Below the pieces are notes generated by a model. That model saw only the letters and a list, made by a program, of their open reading frames with translations, did no database searches and was not told the origin of the DNA. From positions 106,904 through 170,903 of the forward strand of contig NZ_JBEPTL010000006.1 in the NCBI RefSeq assembly GCF_040549465.1: 64,000 nucleotides of DNA. The letters run 5' to 3'. Within the stretch, counting starts at the first letter, position 1. Every line of letters begins with the position of its first letter. Shown in pieces: positions 8,768 through 18,642 of this stretch. The position numbers and the translations under genes are program-made. This DNA is from Lacisediminihabitans sp040549465 (GTDB taxonomy: Bacteria > Actinomycetota > Actinomycetes > Actinomycetales > Microbacteriaceae).

Positions 8768-8800
8768 AAGGGCGGTTCCGCGAGGAGCCGCCCTTCTTCC
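8768..8800 (+). terminator. Rho-independent terminator of groL
   Basis: A 12-base-pair stem (AAGGGCGGTTCC with GGAGCCGCCCTT, one G-U pair) closes on a GCGA tetraloop and is followed by a short pyrimidine tract. It begins 14 bases after the groL stop codon. Confidence 0.88.
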
Positions 8801-8845
8801 GTTTAACCGATCAGTCTCGACGGCTGAATAGCTTGCGGCTGAACA

Positions 8846-9136
8846 TCAGTGGCTGAACAGGCGTGCGTTGGATGCTTCGATGTCCGCGTACTGCTGCCCC
8901 GCCTGCCCGAGCGCCTGGCTGATCGCCGCGAGGCTCTCCTCCACGCGCTGCTGCGTCGCCTTCCAATCGATGACCACCGCCTGGAACGCCGTGGCTGCCT
9001 GCCCAGTCCATGAGCCCTGCAGATTGTCGAGCTGGCCGTGCAGCCCGCTCACCTCCGCCTGGATGCGGCCGATCGTCGACCGCACGGCCGCCGTTGCTCC
9101 GAGTACCGCTTCGCTGTCGACCTGATAGCGCGTCAT
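8846..9136 (-). CDS. WXG100-family type VII secretion target
   Basis: This 96-residue all-helical protein has the hallmark W-x-G turn in LQGSWTGQAATAF near residue 43 between two amphipathic helices. That is the ESAT-6/WXG100 hairpin fold. Such proteins leave the cell through ESX/type VII machines, often as dimers. A C-terminal YADIEASNARLF may serve as the YxxxE-like secretion signal. No ESX ATPase or partner is nearby, so it is an orphan here. Confidence 0.88.
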   Translation of the reverse strand: MTRYQVDSEAVLGATAAVRSTIGRIQAEVSGLHGQLDNLQGSWTGQAATAFQAVVIDWKATQQRVEESLAAISQALGQAGQQYADIEASNARLFSH

Positions 9137-9222
9137 TCTGTCTCCCGTTCGTCGTGCCGGGGATGGATGTCTCCCTGGTCGACAGCCACGGTAAGGCGTC
9201 GCGATGCCGCAGCATCCGCTCG

Positions 9223-10866
9223 CTACGGCGCTGTGGGGGCCGTTGGCGGGGTGTAGCCGTCGGGGAGGAGAGGAAGTGTGATGCGGAAAGTCGCTCCGCC
9301 GCCTGGCGTCTCGAGCACGGTCACCTGGCCCTTGTGCGAGGCGATGATGCCGGAGACGATGGCGAGACCGAGTCCGCTTCCGCCGGTCTCGCGGGTGCGC
9401 GAGGTGTCGGCGCGCCAGAAGCGCTGGAAGATCTTGTCGCGAATCTGCGGCGGTACGCCTTCACCGTGGTCGATGACATCCAGCATCGCGGTGCGTCGGG
9501 CAGGGTCGACATGCACGGCCAGTTCAATCGGACTGCCGGCCGGGGTGAATCGCATGGCGTTGCCCATCAGGTTGGTGACAACCTGGCGGATCTTATTTTC
9601 CTCGGCGAGCACGATCGCGGGGGCGGTCGGGGGCTCTACAACGGGTGCATCGGGCACGACGATGCTCGGCTGCCCGGCGCGCACCGGACGCCGGCGAAGG
9701 CGTGCCAGCTGTGCTCCGGCGAAAGCGATCGGGCCGGTCGCCGCAGAGGCAGCTGTCGAAGCCAACTCGGGCTGGGCTTCCTTCGCCACCCTGGGCGGTG
9801 CCGTGTCGACGACGACGGTGACGTCACGGTCCGGCGCGGAGGCCATGGTGTCCAGCGCCACATCCCTGGCGATCGGCACGAGGTCGACCGGTCCCAGCTG
9901 GAGAGGCTTGGCCTCGTCGATGCGGGCCAGTTCGAGCAGATCCTGCACGAGCTCGCCCATCCGAATGGCTTCCTTCTCGATGCGTTCCATCGCCTGGGCT
10001 ACATCCTCCGGCTTCTGCAGCGCGCCCATGCGGTAGAGCTCCGCGTAGCCACGAACAGAGACGAGGGGAGTGCGCAGCTCGTGGCTCGCATCGCCGACGA
10101 AACGCCGCATCTGCTCGATGGTGCGCGCACGATCGGCGAAGGCTCGGTCGATGCGGTTCAGCATGGTGTTGAGGGAGCGGTTGAGGCGACCGACCTCGGT
10201 GTTCGGGGTCGCCCCGGGGAGTCGCTGGCTGAAGTCGCCCTCGGCGATCGCGGCCGCAGTGGCCTCGACCTCCCGCAGCGGCGTGAAGGTGGACGTGACG
10301 AGCAGTCTGGTGAGCGCAGCCCCGAGAATGATCACCGAGAGCCCGAACCCGAGGAAGGTCGTAACGTAATTTCCGATGATCCTGTTGGTCTCGGCGAGGC
10401 TGAGGCCGACGACGATCGTGGCGTAGTCGCCGTCCGGAGTCTGGGCAGGAACAGCTTTGGCACGCCACTGCTCGGCGTGGCTGCGGTCCCAGACGGTGAA
10501 GGTGCCAGCACTCAACTTGAGCACCGAGGGCAGCGCCAGGTTGGTCAGCCGCGGCATGCTGCTGTCGGCATCCTTCTTGTTGCTGCAGAGCAGGTCGCCG
10601 TTCGCGTCGAGGATCGCGAAGATGGTGTTGGGATCCGCGTTCGTCTGGGTGCAGCGAGTCGAATCGTTCGGATCGACGACTCCGGTGACGCCCTTTGCGG
10701 CGATCTCGACTTTGCGGTCGACATCGCTGGTGAGGGTGTTGCGCAGCACCGTCATGGTGCCGACGCCGGCGACGAGCAGCCCGAGCGTCACAAGGAGCAC
10801 CGTCACGCCGGTGATCTTGGTGCGCAGGGAGACAGAACTCCACCAGCTCGAGACGTGTTCGTGCAT
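9223..10866 (-). CDS. Membrane sensor histidine kinase
   Basis: This 547-residue kinase has one N-terminal helix (TGVTVLLVTLGLLVAGVG), an extracytoplasmic region of about 140 residues, a second helix near residue 170 and a HAMP domain. The H-box is FVGDASHELRTPL, the N-box is NLMGNAMRF, and the G-boxes are DHGEGVPP and GSGLGLAIV. About 60 Ala/Pro-rich residues are inserted between the dimerisation helices and the ATPase domain. Its gene lies 45 bases downstream of its response regulator gene. The layout is like actinobacterial MprB/TrcS/CseC kinases. The signal is unknown. Confidence 0.93.
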   Translation of the reverse strand: MHEHVSSWWSSVSLRTKITGVTVLLVTLGLLVAGVGTMTVLRNTLTSDVDRKVEIAAKGVTGVVDPNDSTRCTQTNADPNTIFAILDANGDLLCSNKKDADSSMPRLTNLALPSVLKLSAGTFTVWDRSHAEQWRAKAVPAQTPDGDYATIVVGLSLAETNRIIGNYVTTFLGFGLSVIILGAALTRLLVTSTFTPLREVEATAAAIAEGDFSQRLPGATPNTEVGRLNRSLNTMLNRIDRAFADRARTIEQMRRFVGDASHELRTPLVSVRGYAELYRMGALQKPEDVAQAMERIEKEAIRMGELVQDLLELARIDEAKPLQLGPVDLVPIARDVALDTMASAPDRDVTVVVDTAPPRVAKEAQPELASTAASAATGPIAFAGAQLARLRRRPVRAGQPSIVVPDAPVVEPPTAPAIVLAEENKIRQVVTNLMGNAMRFTPAGSPIELAVHVDPARRTAMLDVIDHGEGVPPQIRDKIFQRFWRADTSRTRETGGSGLGLAIVSGIIASHKGQVTVLETPGGGATFRITLPLLPDGYTPPTAPTAP

Positions 10867-10911
10867 CAGGATCCCAAGGTTACGTGGCCAAACTGGCCGC
10901 GGCCTGATGCG

Positions 10912-11604
<693 letters not shown>

Positions 11605-11725
11605 GCGACCAGTATCTGCGCGTTAGCTGGGCGATTTCTGAGAGTCTCGTGACTCCGGCCTTCGTGGGGAGCGATGGACTTTCGCGACCCACTCGTTCGA
11701 GACGAGCCAGGGCTACAGTCGGAAC

Positions 11726-11875
11726 GTGGCCAACAGCGACGACGACGATGCCCCAGAGGTGATCCCTGTCGGCGATCCGGTCTGTTGGCTCGACAGGGTG
11801 TGCACCGAATGCGGCGCGCTCATCGAAGGTCCCCTCCCCGGTACCTGCTGGCGTTGTGGAGCAGCACAGAAGTGA
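11726..11875 (+). CDS. Small zinc-ribbon-like protein
   Basis: A 49-residue frame starts at GTG and reads MANSDDDDAPEVIPVGDP, then VCTECGALIEGP and TCWRCGAAQK. Two CxxC pairs 15 residues apart make a likely zinc ribbon. It ends 22 bases before the FAD reductase start, which suggests cotranscription. No strong ribosome site precedes the GTG, so the start is tentative. I do not recognise a named family. Confidence 0.55.
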   Translation: MANSDDDDAPEVIPVGDPVCWLDRVCTECGALIEGPLPGTCWRCGAAQK

Positions 11876-11897
11876 AATCGAACTGAAGGATGCGCAC

Positions 11898-13127
11898 ATG
11901 TCGAAGGACCAGAAGTTCGTCATCGTCGGGGCAGGGTTGGCCGGGGCATCCGCCGCCGGGGGCCTGCGCAAGGAGGGCTTCGACGGGCAGGTGCGGCTGA
12001 TCGGCGCGGAGATGTATCGTCCGTACATCCGTCCGCCGCTGTCCAAGGACTACCTCAGCGGAAAGGCCGATCTCGACTCGGCCTATGTGCATCCTCAGGC
12101 CTGGTACGACGAAAACGGCGTGGACCTCACCACGGGGGAGACCGTCGTCGGTCTCGACCTGAAGTCGCATCGCCTCACCCTGTCCAGCGGCGAGACGGTG
12201 GACTACGAGAAACTGCTGCTCACCACCGGATCCGCACCACGCGTACTCGACATTCCGGGCGCCGATCTGGATGGCGTGCACCATCTACGCACCATCGACG
12301 ACTCGACGGCGCTTCATGACGCGCTGAAGGATGGCGGCAAGCGCGTCGTGCTCATCGGATCCGGATGGATCGGGATGGAGGTCGCAGCGACAGCTCGCAC
12401 ACTCGGCAACGAAGTGACCATCCTCGAGCACGGGGCGATCCCTCTCTCCAGTGCTCTCGGAGACCAACTGGGTCAGATGTTCGCTGACCTTCACGAAGAG
12501 AACGGGGTGCTGCTGCGCACGTCGGTGGGGGTCGCGAGCATCGTCGAGGTTGACGGGCGAGCATCCGGGGTGGTGCTCGACGGCGGAGAGACGGTGGCCG
12601 CAGACCTGGTGGTGATCGGCATCGGCGCCACGCCGAACGTCGAGCTCGCGGCATCCGCGGGCCTGGATGTCGACAATGGGATTCTCGTGGACGCATCGCT
12701 GCGAACCAGTGATCCCGACGTCTTCGCCGCCGGGGACGTCGCCAACACGTATCACCCGGTCATCGGGCAGAGGCTGCGCAGCGAACACTGGGCGAACGCG
12801 CAGAACAGCGGTGCCGCGGTGGCCAAATCGATGCTCGGGCATGGCCTCTCTTACGACGAGATCCCCTACTTCTACACCGACCAGTTCGACCTCGGCATGG
12901 AGTACTCGGGATACGGGCCGCTCACCAGAGGCGCAGAGCTCGTTTACCGCGGAGACCGCGACAAGCGCGAGTTCGTGGTTTTCTGGCTGGTCGACGGCCG
13001 GGTGGTCGCTGGGATTAATGTGAACGTCTGGGACGTGAACGAGGCGGTGCAGACGCTCATCCGCTCGGGCAGGACTGTCGATCCTGCGAAGCTCGCGGAC
13101 GAGAGTGTTCCGCTCGATAGTCTCTAG
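11898..13127 (+). CDS. FAD-dependent oxidoreductase, ferredoxin-reductase type
   Basis: I start this 409-residue protein at the ATG behind a GAAGGA ribosome site. The FAD-binding loop VGAGLAGASAAGG lies near residue 10, the NAD(P)H-binding loop IGSGWIGMEVAATA near residue 155 and the FAD motif FAAGDVANTYHP near residue 278. A C-terminal reductase domain follows. This is the architecture of NAD(P)H:ferredoxin/rubredoxin reductases. The partner is not visible, though the small CxxC protein just upstream could be a metal-binding companion (inference). Confidence 0.9.
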   Translation: MSKDQKFVIVGAGLAGASAAGGLRKEGFDGQVRLIGAEMYRPYIRPPLSKDYLSGKADLDSAYVHPQAWYDENGVDLTTGETVVGLDLKSHRLTLSSGETVDYEKLLLTTGSAPRVLDIPGADLDGVHHLRTIDDSTALHDALKDGGKRVVLIGSGWIGMEVAATARTLGNEVTILEHGAIPLSSALGDQLGQMFADLHEENGVLLRTSVGVASIVEVDGRASGVVLDGGETVAADLVVIGIGATPNVELAASAGLDVDNGILVDASLRTSDPDVFAAGDVANTYHPVIGQRLRSEHWANAQNSGAAVAKSMLGHGLSYDEIPYFYTDQFDLGMEYSGYGPLTRGAELVYRGDRDKREFVVFWLVDGRVVAGINVNVWDVNEAVQTLIRSGRTVDPAKLADESVPLDSL

Positions 13128-13990
13128 TGGTGGAGCGGATCATCGGCGGGCGCAGCTTCGACTTCTCGCGCCAGGTCGTGGTGATGGCGATCATCAACCG
13201 CACGCCGGACTCTTTCTACGACAAAGGATCCACCTTCGCCCTCGACAAGGCTGTCGCCGCGGCGGTCAGGGCTGCCGACGACGGAGCGGACTGGGTAGAC
13301 GTGGGAGGCGTGCCGTTCGGCCGCGGACCGGCCGTGAGCGTCGCCGAGGAGATCGACCGCATCGTGCCGCTGGTCGAGGCCATCCACGCGAGCACGGATG
13401 TCGTGATCTCCGTCGACACCGTGAACGCCGAGGTCGCCAGGCTCAGTATCGCCGCCGGCGCCGGTGTGATCAACGACACCAGCGGACTCTACGACCCGGA
13501 CATGGCGTCTACGGTCGCAGATTCCGGAGCGAATCTCGTGCTCACCCACAGCCTCGCCCCGCCGCGTAGTGAGCCGCCGCGGCCGCACTACGACGATGTC
13601 ACCGCGGAGGTGATCGCGTTCCTGCGTGATCGGGTCGCGCGTGCCGTTGAGGCGGGCATGCCGCTGGAGCGGCTCATCGTCGATCCGGGCCATGACCTCA
13701 ACAAGAACACCTTCCACACGCTGGAGATCACCCGCCGTCTCGAGGAGGTCGTCGCGATCGGTCTTCCCACCCTGGTGGCGGTCTCCAATAAGGATTTCAT
13801 CGGCGAGACTCTCGATCGTGAGCAGGGCCAGCGGCTCGAAGGGTCCCTTGCGGCCGCTGTCATCTGCATCATGAAGGGTGCACGCATCATCCGGATGCAC
13901 GACGTCGTGCCCGCGGTCGCCGCCGTGCGCCTCACCGAGGCTGTGCTTGGTTTTCGCGAACCCGTGTACGCCCGACACAACCTGGAGTGA
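13127..13990 (+). CDS. Dihydropteroate synthase-like protein (FolP2 type)
   Basis: This 287-residue TIM-barrel protein has the pterin-binding MAIINRTPDSFYDKG start, VINDTSG and MKGARIIRMHD. Two active-site loops differ from true FolP: VDPGHDLNKNTFHTLEI replaces the usual DPGIGFGK loop, and SNKDFIGETL follows. Those features match the actinobacterial FolP2 branch, which is reported to lack normal dihydropteroate synthase activity. It overlaps the FAD reductase stop by one base and precedes a RibD-like gene by two, forming a tight operon. Confidence 0.85.
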   Translation: MVERIIGGRSFDFSRQVVVMAIINRTPDSFYDKGSTFALDKAVAAAVRAADDGADWVDVGGVPFGRGPAVSVAEEIDRIVPLVEAIHASTDVVISVDTVNAEVARLSIAAGAGVINDTSGLYDPDMASTVADSGANLVLTHSLAPPRSEPPRPHYDDVTAEVIAFLRDRVARAVEAGMPLERLIVDPGHDLNKNTFHTLEITRRLEEVVAIGLPTLVAVSNKDFIGETLDREQGQRLEGSLAAAVICIMKGARIIRMHDVVPAVAAVRLTEAVLGFREPVYARHNLE

Positions 13991-13992
13991 CC

Positions 13993-14742
13993 ATGGCCGC
14001 GCAGATCGACTCTCTCTGGCCTGCCGTGGACGCCGACCTCAGCGACGACGCGCTCGCCGCATCCCTCCTCCGCGGCGACCGCACCGAGCCGTGGCTTCGG
14101 GTGAACTTCGTGTCGAGCGTGGATGGAGCGGCAACCCATGGCGGTCTCTCTGGCGGCCTGGGCGGGGATGCCGACAAGCGTTTCTTCGACGTGCTGCGGA
14201 GGCTGTGCGACGTGGTGCTCGTCGGAGCCGGGACCGTTCGCGGCGAAGGCTACGGCCCGATGAGGCTGGAGGAGGCCGCCGCGCAATGGCGGATCGCAGC
14301 CGGGTTGCCGCAGCATCCGGTCTTCGCGATTGTCTCGGGCCGCCTCGACCTCGACGCCGCGTCGCCGATCTTCACGGATGCCCCTGTACGCCCGGTCGTC
14401 GTGACGACGAGCGAGTCGCCGGCAGAGAAGCGCCGCGCACTCGCCGAGGTTGCGGACGTGATCGTGGCCGGGGACGACGCACTCGATGTCTCAGCCATGC
14501 TCTCTGTCCTGCACGAGCACGGGCTCACCCAGGTGCACTGCGAGGGTGGTCCGTCGCTGTTCGGTTCACTGCTGGCAGCGGATGCCGTCGACGAACTCTG
14601 CCTGACCGTGAGTCCGCAGTTGGAGGCCGGCGACGCGCGACGTATCGCGAGCGGTGAGCTGCCGGAGTCGCGCGGCCTCGAGCTCGCACGGGTGCTTCGC
14701 TCCGAGGCGACGCTGCTGCTGGGCTACACGCGCCGCCGCTGA
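13993..14742 (+). CDS. RibD C-terminal-domain (pyrimidine reductase-like) protein
   Basis: This 249-residue protein contains NFVSSVDGAATHGG near residue 38 and VVLVGAGTVRGEGYGPM near residue 75, the NADPH and substrate loops of the RibD C-terminal/dihydrofolate-reductase-like family. HCEGGPSLFGSLLAA near residue 180 is the second family motif. The deaminase half of RibD is absent. I chose ATG over the upstream in-frame GTG because GGAG lies five bases before it. It is the last gene of the operon with the FolP2-like gene. Confidence 0.85.
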   Translation: MAAQIDSLWPAVDADLSDDALAASLLRGDRTEPWLRVNFVSSVDGAATHGGLSGGLGGDADKRFFDVLRRLCDVVLVGAGTVRGEGYGPMRLEEAAAQWRIAAGLPQHPVFAIVSGRLDLDAASPIFTDAPVRPVVVTTSESPAEKRRALAEVADVIVAGDDALDVSAMLSVLHEHGLTQVHCEGGPSLFGSLLAADAVDELCLTVSPQLEAGDARRIASGELPESRGLELARVLRSEATLLLGYTRRR

Positions 14743-14770
14743 TTCCGCCCCGCCGCGATTCGGCTTCTGC

Positions 14771-14851
14771 CGAAAACGCAGGAGATGGCGGTCTTTACGG
14801 CGGCCAACGTCACCGAAGCGGGGCAGAATCCGCGAATCTCCTGCGTTTTCG
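14771..14851. repeat. Long-range inverted repeat between two genes
   Basis: CGAAAACGCAGGAGA at 14771-14785 is repeated exactly inverted as TCTCCTGCGTTTTCG at 14837-14851, with a 51-base spacer. It lies between the RibD-like gene and the end of the convergent XPB helicase gene. There is no U-tract, so a simple terminator is unlikely. It could be a degenerate mobile palindrome. Confidence 0.75.
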
Positions 14852-14862
14852 TATGCGACGGT

Positions 14863-14916
14863 ACGGATGCCGTGGTTCGAATGCGGCGGACGGATGCCGT
14901 GGTTCGAATGCGGCTG
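14863..14916. repeat. 27-bp direct tandem repeat
   Basis: Two adjacent copies of a 27-base unit share the core ACGGATGCCGTGGTTCGAA and continue TGCGGC. A third, partial CGGATGCCG follows. The tract fills the gap before the XPB stop codon and is probably replication slippage. Confidence 0.75.
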
Positions 14917-14938
14917 TCGGATGCCGCGACGGACGAGC

Positions 14939-16663
14939 TCAGGCTGCGGCGCCGAGCCCGTCGGAGTCGAGGATCGTGTAGCTGTAGCCCTGCTCGGCGA
15001 GGAAGCGCTGGCGGTTCTGGGCGAAGTCCTGGTCGACGGTGTCGCGGGCGACGAGCGTGTAGAAGTTGGCGGGCAGGCCAGACTCCTTCGGACGCAGCAG
15101 GCGACCGAGACGCTGGGCCTCCTCCTGGCGCGAACCGAACGATCCGGAGACCTGGATGGCGACGGTGGCCTCCGGCAGGTCCACCGAGAAGTTGGCGACC
15201 TTGGAGACCACGAGGGTGGTGATCGAGCCCTCGCGGAAGGCCTGGTAGAGCCTTTCGCGTTCGTCGATCGGAGTTGATCCGGTGAGCTTGGGTGCGTCGA
15301 GTGCCTCGGCGAGCATGTCGATCTGGTCGAGGTACTGGCCGATCACCAGGATGCGTTCGCCCCTGTGCTTCTCGACGAGTTCCCGCACCACCGAGAGCTT
15401 GGCCGGTGCGGTGGCGGCGAGGCGGTAGCGCTCGTCGTCGGCGGATGCCGCGTACTCCAGTCTCTCCTGCTGCGGCAGGTCGATCCGCACCTCGAAGCAG
15501 GATGCTGGGGAGATGAAGCCCTGAGCCTCGATCTCCTTCCACGGGGCATCGAATCGCTTGGGACCGATCAGGCTGAAGACGTCGCCTTCTCGGCCGTCCT
15601 CACGGACGAGGGTGGCGGTGAGGCCGAGTCGGCGGCGGGCCTGCAGCTCTGCGGTGAGCTTGAAGACCGGTGCGGGCAGCAGGTGCACCTCGTCGTAGAT
15701 CACCAGCCCCCAGTCGAGGGCGTTGAGCAGCGCGAGGTGGGCATACTCGCCCTTCCGCTTCGCGGTGAGGATCTGGTAGGTCGCGATGGTGACCGGTTTG
15801 ACCTCTTTGACCTGGCCGGAGTATTCGCCGATCTCGTCTTCGGTGAGGCTGGTGCGCCGCAGCAGTTCGCTGCGCCACTGGCGCGCGGAGATCGTGTTGG
15901 TCACAAGGATGAGCGTCGTGGTCTTCACGGTGGCCATCGCGCCGGCGCCGACCAGGGTCTTGCCCGCGCCACAGGGGAGCACGACGACACCCGATCCGCC
16001 ATCCACGAAGCTGGAGATGGCCTGGTTCTGGTATTCGCGCAGCGACCATTCGGTCTCGTCGAGGGCGATCTCGTGCGGAGTGCCAGGCGTGTAGCCCGCG
16101 AGGTCTTCTGCCGGCCAGCCGAGCTTCACCAGCTCCTGCTTCACCTGTCCACGGGCCCAGGCCTGGATCTCGTAGTGGTCGATGGCCGGCCCGCGTCCGC
16201 GCTGGTCTTCCGGAAGAAAGAGGAGAGGTGCGATGCGCTTGGCACGCACGATCTCGCTGAGCACGGCGGCATCCGTCGAACGCAGGATGAGCGTGCCGTT
16301 CTCGTCGCGCTCGATCACCAGGCGTCCATAGCGGCCGACGGTCTCGGCGATATCGACGGCGACGCTCTGCGGGATCGGGAACTTGGAGTAACGCTCCAGG
16401 GTTTCCAGCATGTTCTCGGCGGTGTGGCCGGCAGCGCGGGCATTCCACAGGCCGAGCCGCGTGATGCGGTAGGTGTGGATGTGCTCCGGTGCTCGCTCGA
16501 GTTCTGCGAAAACGGCGAGGTCGTGGCGGGCGTCCTCGGCGGCCGGATGAGCCACCTCCAGCAGCACGGTGCGGTCGCTCTGCACGATGAGCGGGCCACC
16601 GATCGGGGCTGCGGGTGAGGTGAGGGTCGTCGCCAGAGTCTGAGGGTCGGGCGCGCTATTCAC
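14939..16663 (-). CDS. XPB/Ssl2-like DNA repair helicase
   Basis: This 574-residue superfamily-2 helicase has an N-terminal XPB damage-recognition-like domain, then Walker A in PCGAGKTLVG near residue 232, a DEVH box in VIYDEVHLLP near residue 320, motif III LTATLVRED, and motif VI EAQRLGRLLRP near the C terminus. XPB helicases unwind DNA and are found in many actinobacteria, where their repair role is little studied. The helicase-associated gene lies 58 bases upstream and is probably in the same transcript. Confidence 0.95.
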   Translation of the reverse strand: MNSAPDPQTLATTLTSPAAPIGGPLIVQSDRTVLLEVAHPAAEDARHDLAVFAELERAPEHIHTYRITRLGLWNARAAGHTAENMLETLERYSKFPIPQSVAVDIAETVGRYGRLVIERDENGTLILRSTDAAVLSEIVRAKRIAPLLFLPEDQRGRGPAIDHYEIQAWARGQVKQELVKLGWPAEDLAGYTPGTPHEIALDETEWSLREYQNQAISSFVDGGSGVVVLPCGAGKTLVGAGAMATVKTTTLILVTNTISARQWRSELLRRTSLTEDEIGEYSGQVKEVKPVTIATYQILTAKRKGEYAHLALLNALDWGLVIYDEVHLLPAPVFKLTAELQARRRLGLTATLVREDGREGDVFSLIGPKRFDAPWKEIEAQGFISPASCFEVRIDLPQQERLEYAASADDERYRLAATAPAKLSVVRELVEKHRGERILVIGQYLDQIDMLAEALDAPKLTGSTPIDERERLYQAFREGSITTLVVSKVANFSVDLPEATVAIQVSGSFGSRQEEAQRLGRLLRPKESGLPANFYTLVARDTVDQDFAQNRQRFLAEQGYSYTILDSDGLGAAA

Positions 16664-16721
16664 CCAAGAAGTCTACCCGGGCCAGGCTGCGCACTGGGCT
16701 GGGCATGCAAGGTGGGCTGGC

Positions 16722-18596
16722 TCAGAGGGCGGGCGGGGCGAGTCCGGCGATGCTGGAAAGCGGCAGCGTTCGTTCGATGGCCGACTTCTTGTCGCGGGCC
16801 CGCATGCGTCCGCCTCCGACGCTCGTCGGTTCCAGCTGGTAGTCGACGATGGAGCCGTTGGGCATTCTCACGCTGACAGTGAGGCTCGCGCGGGCCTTGA
16901 TCGCGACATCCAGCTGCCTGACCAGCCAGGCCTGCCCCGTCTCGTCTCCCTCAGGCTCACCGCCGATGCGCAATCGCTCGATGAGCGAACTGACCGGGTC
17001 GACGGATGCGGCGGCGGAGACGCGTGCGGTGCGCTGGCGTCGCAGCGACACGATGTTTCCCGCGCGGTTCTCGGCGGCCACCGGATAGCGCGCGTCGCTC
17101 AATGACCAGAACACGACATCGAGCGAGAAACGGCTGAGCAGCTGGTGCTGCCCTCGGCGCTGGAACCCGAGGGCCGAGAGATTCTGGTCGACCATGATCG
17201 TGCCGAGCAGATGTTCGTCGTCGGAGCGGATATAGGTCGCAGCCTCAGAACCTGCCTCGTCGAGCGGTCCGACGCGCACCTGTCCGTAGCGGCCGGATGC
17301 TTCGGCGATCAGGTAGTCCAGCGGCTGCGGGATGCCCGTGAGGGAGATGCTCCGCAGGAAGTCGAGCATGGACTCCGCAGTCTCGCCGGACGCCATCGCG
17401 CGGTTGACGCTCGAGGTGGACACGCGGTAGCTGGATGCGAGGGCGCGGCTCTCCACGTCGGCAATCGTGCGAAGGCGCGCATCCACCCGCGGCGTGAGGG
17501 GACCGGGCGCGACCACCGAGAGGTCATGCTGCAGGTAGACCTGCTCGACCTCGGCCGGCAGCAGTGTGGACATCGCCGCCAGGGCCCTGTCCACGCTATC
17601 CGCGAGAAGCAGTGAGCCGGGACCTGTCGGTGCCTGGTTCGCGGTGATGCCGAGCCGTTCGGCATCGCGGGTGTAGACACCGATGCGCTCGTCCATCCAG
17701 TCGCCACCGGCCGGATACAGCCAGTCGACGTAGCCGCGAAGGCCCTGGCCCCAGAGAGCATGGGTCCGTTCGCTGAGCAGCTGGCGGATGTCGGAGGGCA
17801 GCCGCTCGAACCAGGCGGCGGCCAGCGCGGCCCAGCGCCCTCCGGTGGACTCCAGGAGCCATGCGCCGCCGCGCTCGGTGATCATCCAGTTGCCGCCCTG
17901 CCTTGCCACCAGCCCCGCGCGATCGGCGACGGCGAGGAAGGTCGCGACGGAGTCGAGGTCGACCGACATGGCGTTGGCCAGCCGCTTGCTGTCGGGGAGC
18001 GCGACACCGCCCTTGGCGAGCTCGCGGGCAGGTTCGCGTTCGACCTCGGCGAGGAGCTCAGTGATGGCCGTAGTCGCTGCGAAGGCGCGCTCGGCACCAA
18101 GTCGGTCGATGAACCGACGATCGACGTCGGGCACCGGTTCGAGAGCAGCGGGCGGGTTGCCGCCGGCGAGTTCGGTGAGGCCGGGCAGCCCGAAGGCAGG
18201 CCAGGAGCGCAACTGCTCGCGCACGCTCTCGTAGGCGGCGAAACGCTTGGACTCCGCCTCCAACAGGAGGAGGGTCGTCGCCACTGCGGCCCGCTCGGCG
18301 ATCGACTCGACGGAGGGTGAGGCGCCGGAGATGGATTCAAGACGAGCCGCGACATCCGTTGCCGTTGGTGGTCCGCTCTCTTCCATTAGCTGGCCGATAG
18401 CGGCGAGCACGGCGAGGGTCTCGCGGTCGAGCCTGGTGAGCATCTGCTGGATAGACGCCCGATCGAGAAAGGCCTCCGCCAGGTCGAAGAAGTCTTTGAC
18501 GCCGGAGGCGCTGATGCTCCGATCGCGCATCGACTGGGCGAGCTCCGCATCGGGCATACCCCTCAGGCGCGTGGCGAGCGAGAGCGTGTTGCTCAT
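16722..18596 (-). CDS. Helicase-associated domain protein (XPB partner)
   Basis: This protein of about 624 residues starts MSNTLSLATRLRGMPDAELA. It belongs to the helicase-C-associated family that sits beside XPB genes in actinobacteria. The N-terminal half is helical and WYL/HTH-like; the C-terminal half contains RYGQVRVGPLD, a segment also typical of XPB N-terminal domains. I use ATG, with AGGTGG five bases upstream; an in-frame GTG three codons earlier has its own GGAG and could be the start. The biochemical role is unknown. Confidence 0.88.
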   Translation of the reverse strand: MSNTLSLATRLRGMPDAELAQSMRDRSISASGVKDFFDLAEAFLDRASIQQMLTRLDRETLAVLAAIGQLMEESGPPTATDVAARLESISGASPSVESIAERAAVATTLLLLEAESKRFAAYESVREQLRSWPAFGLPGLTELAGGNPPAALEPVPDVDRRFIDRLGAERAFAATTAITELLAEVEREPARELAKGGVALPDSKRLANAMSVDLDSVATFLAVADRAGLVARQGGNWMITERGGAWLLESTGGRWAALAAAWFERLPSDIRQLLSERTHALWGQGLRGYVDWLYPAGGDWMDERIGVYTRDAERLGITANQAPTGPGSLLLADSVDRALAAMSTLLPAEVEQVYLQHDLSVVAPGPLTPRVDARLRTIADVESRALASSYRVSTSSVNRAMASGETAESMLDFLRSISLTGIPQPLDYLIAEASGRYGQVRVGPLDEAGSEAATYIRSDDEHLLGTIMVDQNLSALGFQRRGQHQLLSRFSLDVVFWSLSDARYPVAAENRAGNIVSLRRQRTARVSAAASVDPVSSLIERLRIGGEPEGDETGQAWLVRQLDVAIKARASLTVSVRMPNGSIVDYQLEPTSVGGGRMRARDKKSAIERTLPLSSIAGLAPPAL

Positions 18597-18642
18597 AGCG
18601 CCCACCTGTTCTCCGTGTTTCGTTGTTGTGCCGACCTGCTGG

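Noticed and set aside
15365..16618. A 417-codon plus-strand frame
   Set aside because: It is fully antisense to the XPB helicase, which has all helicase motifs, and has no start signal of its own.
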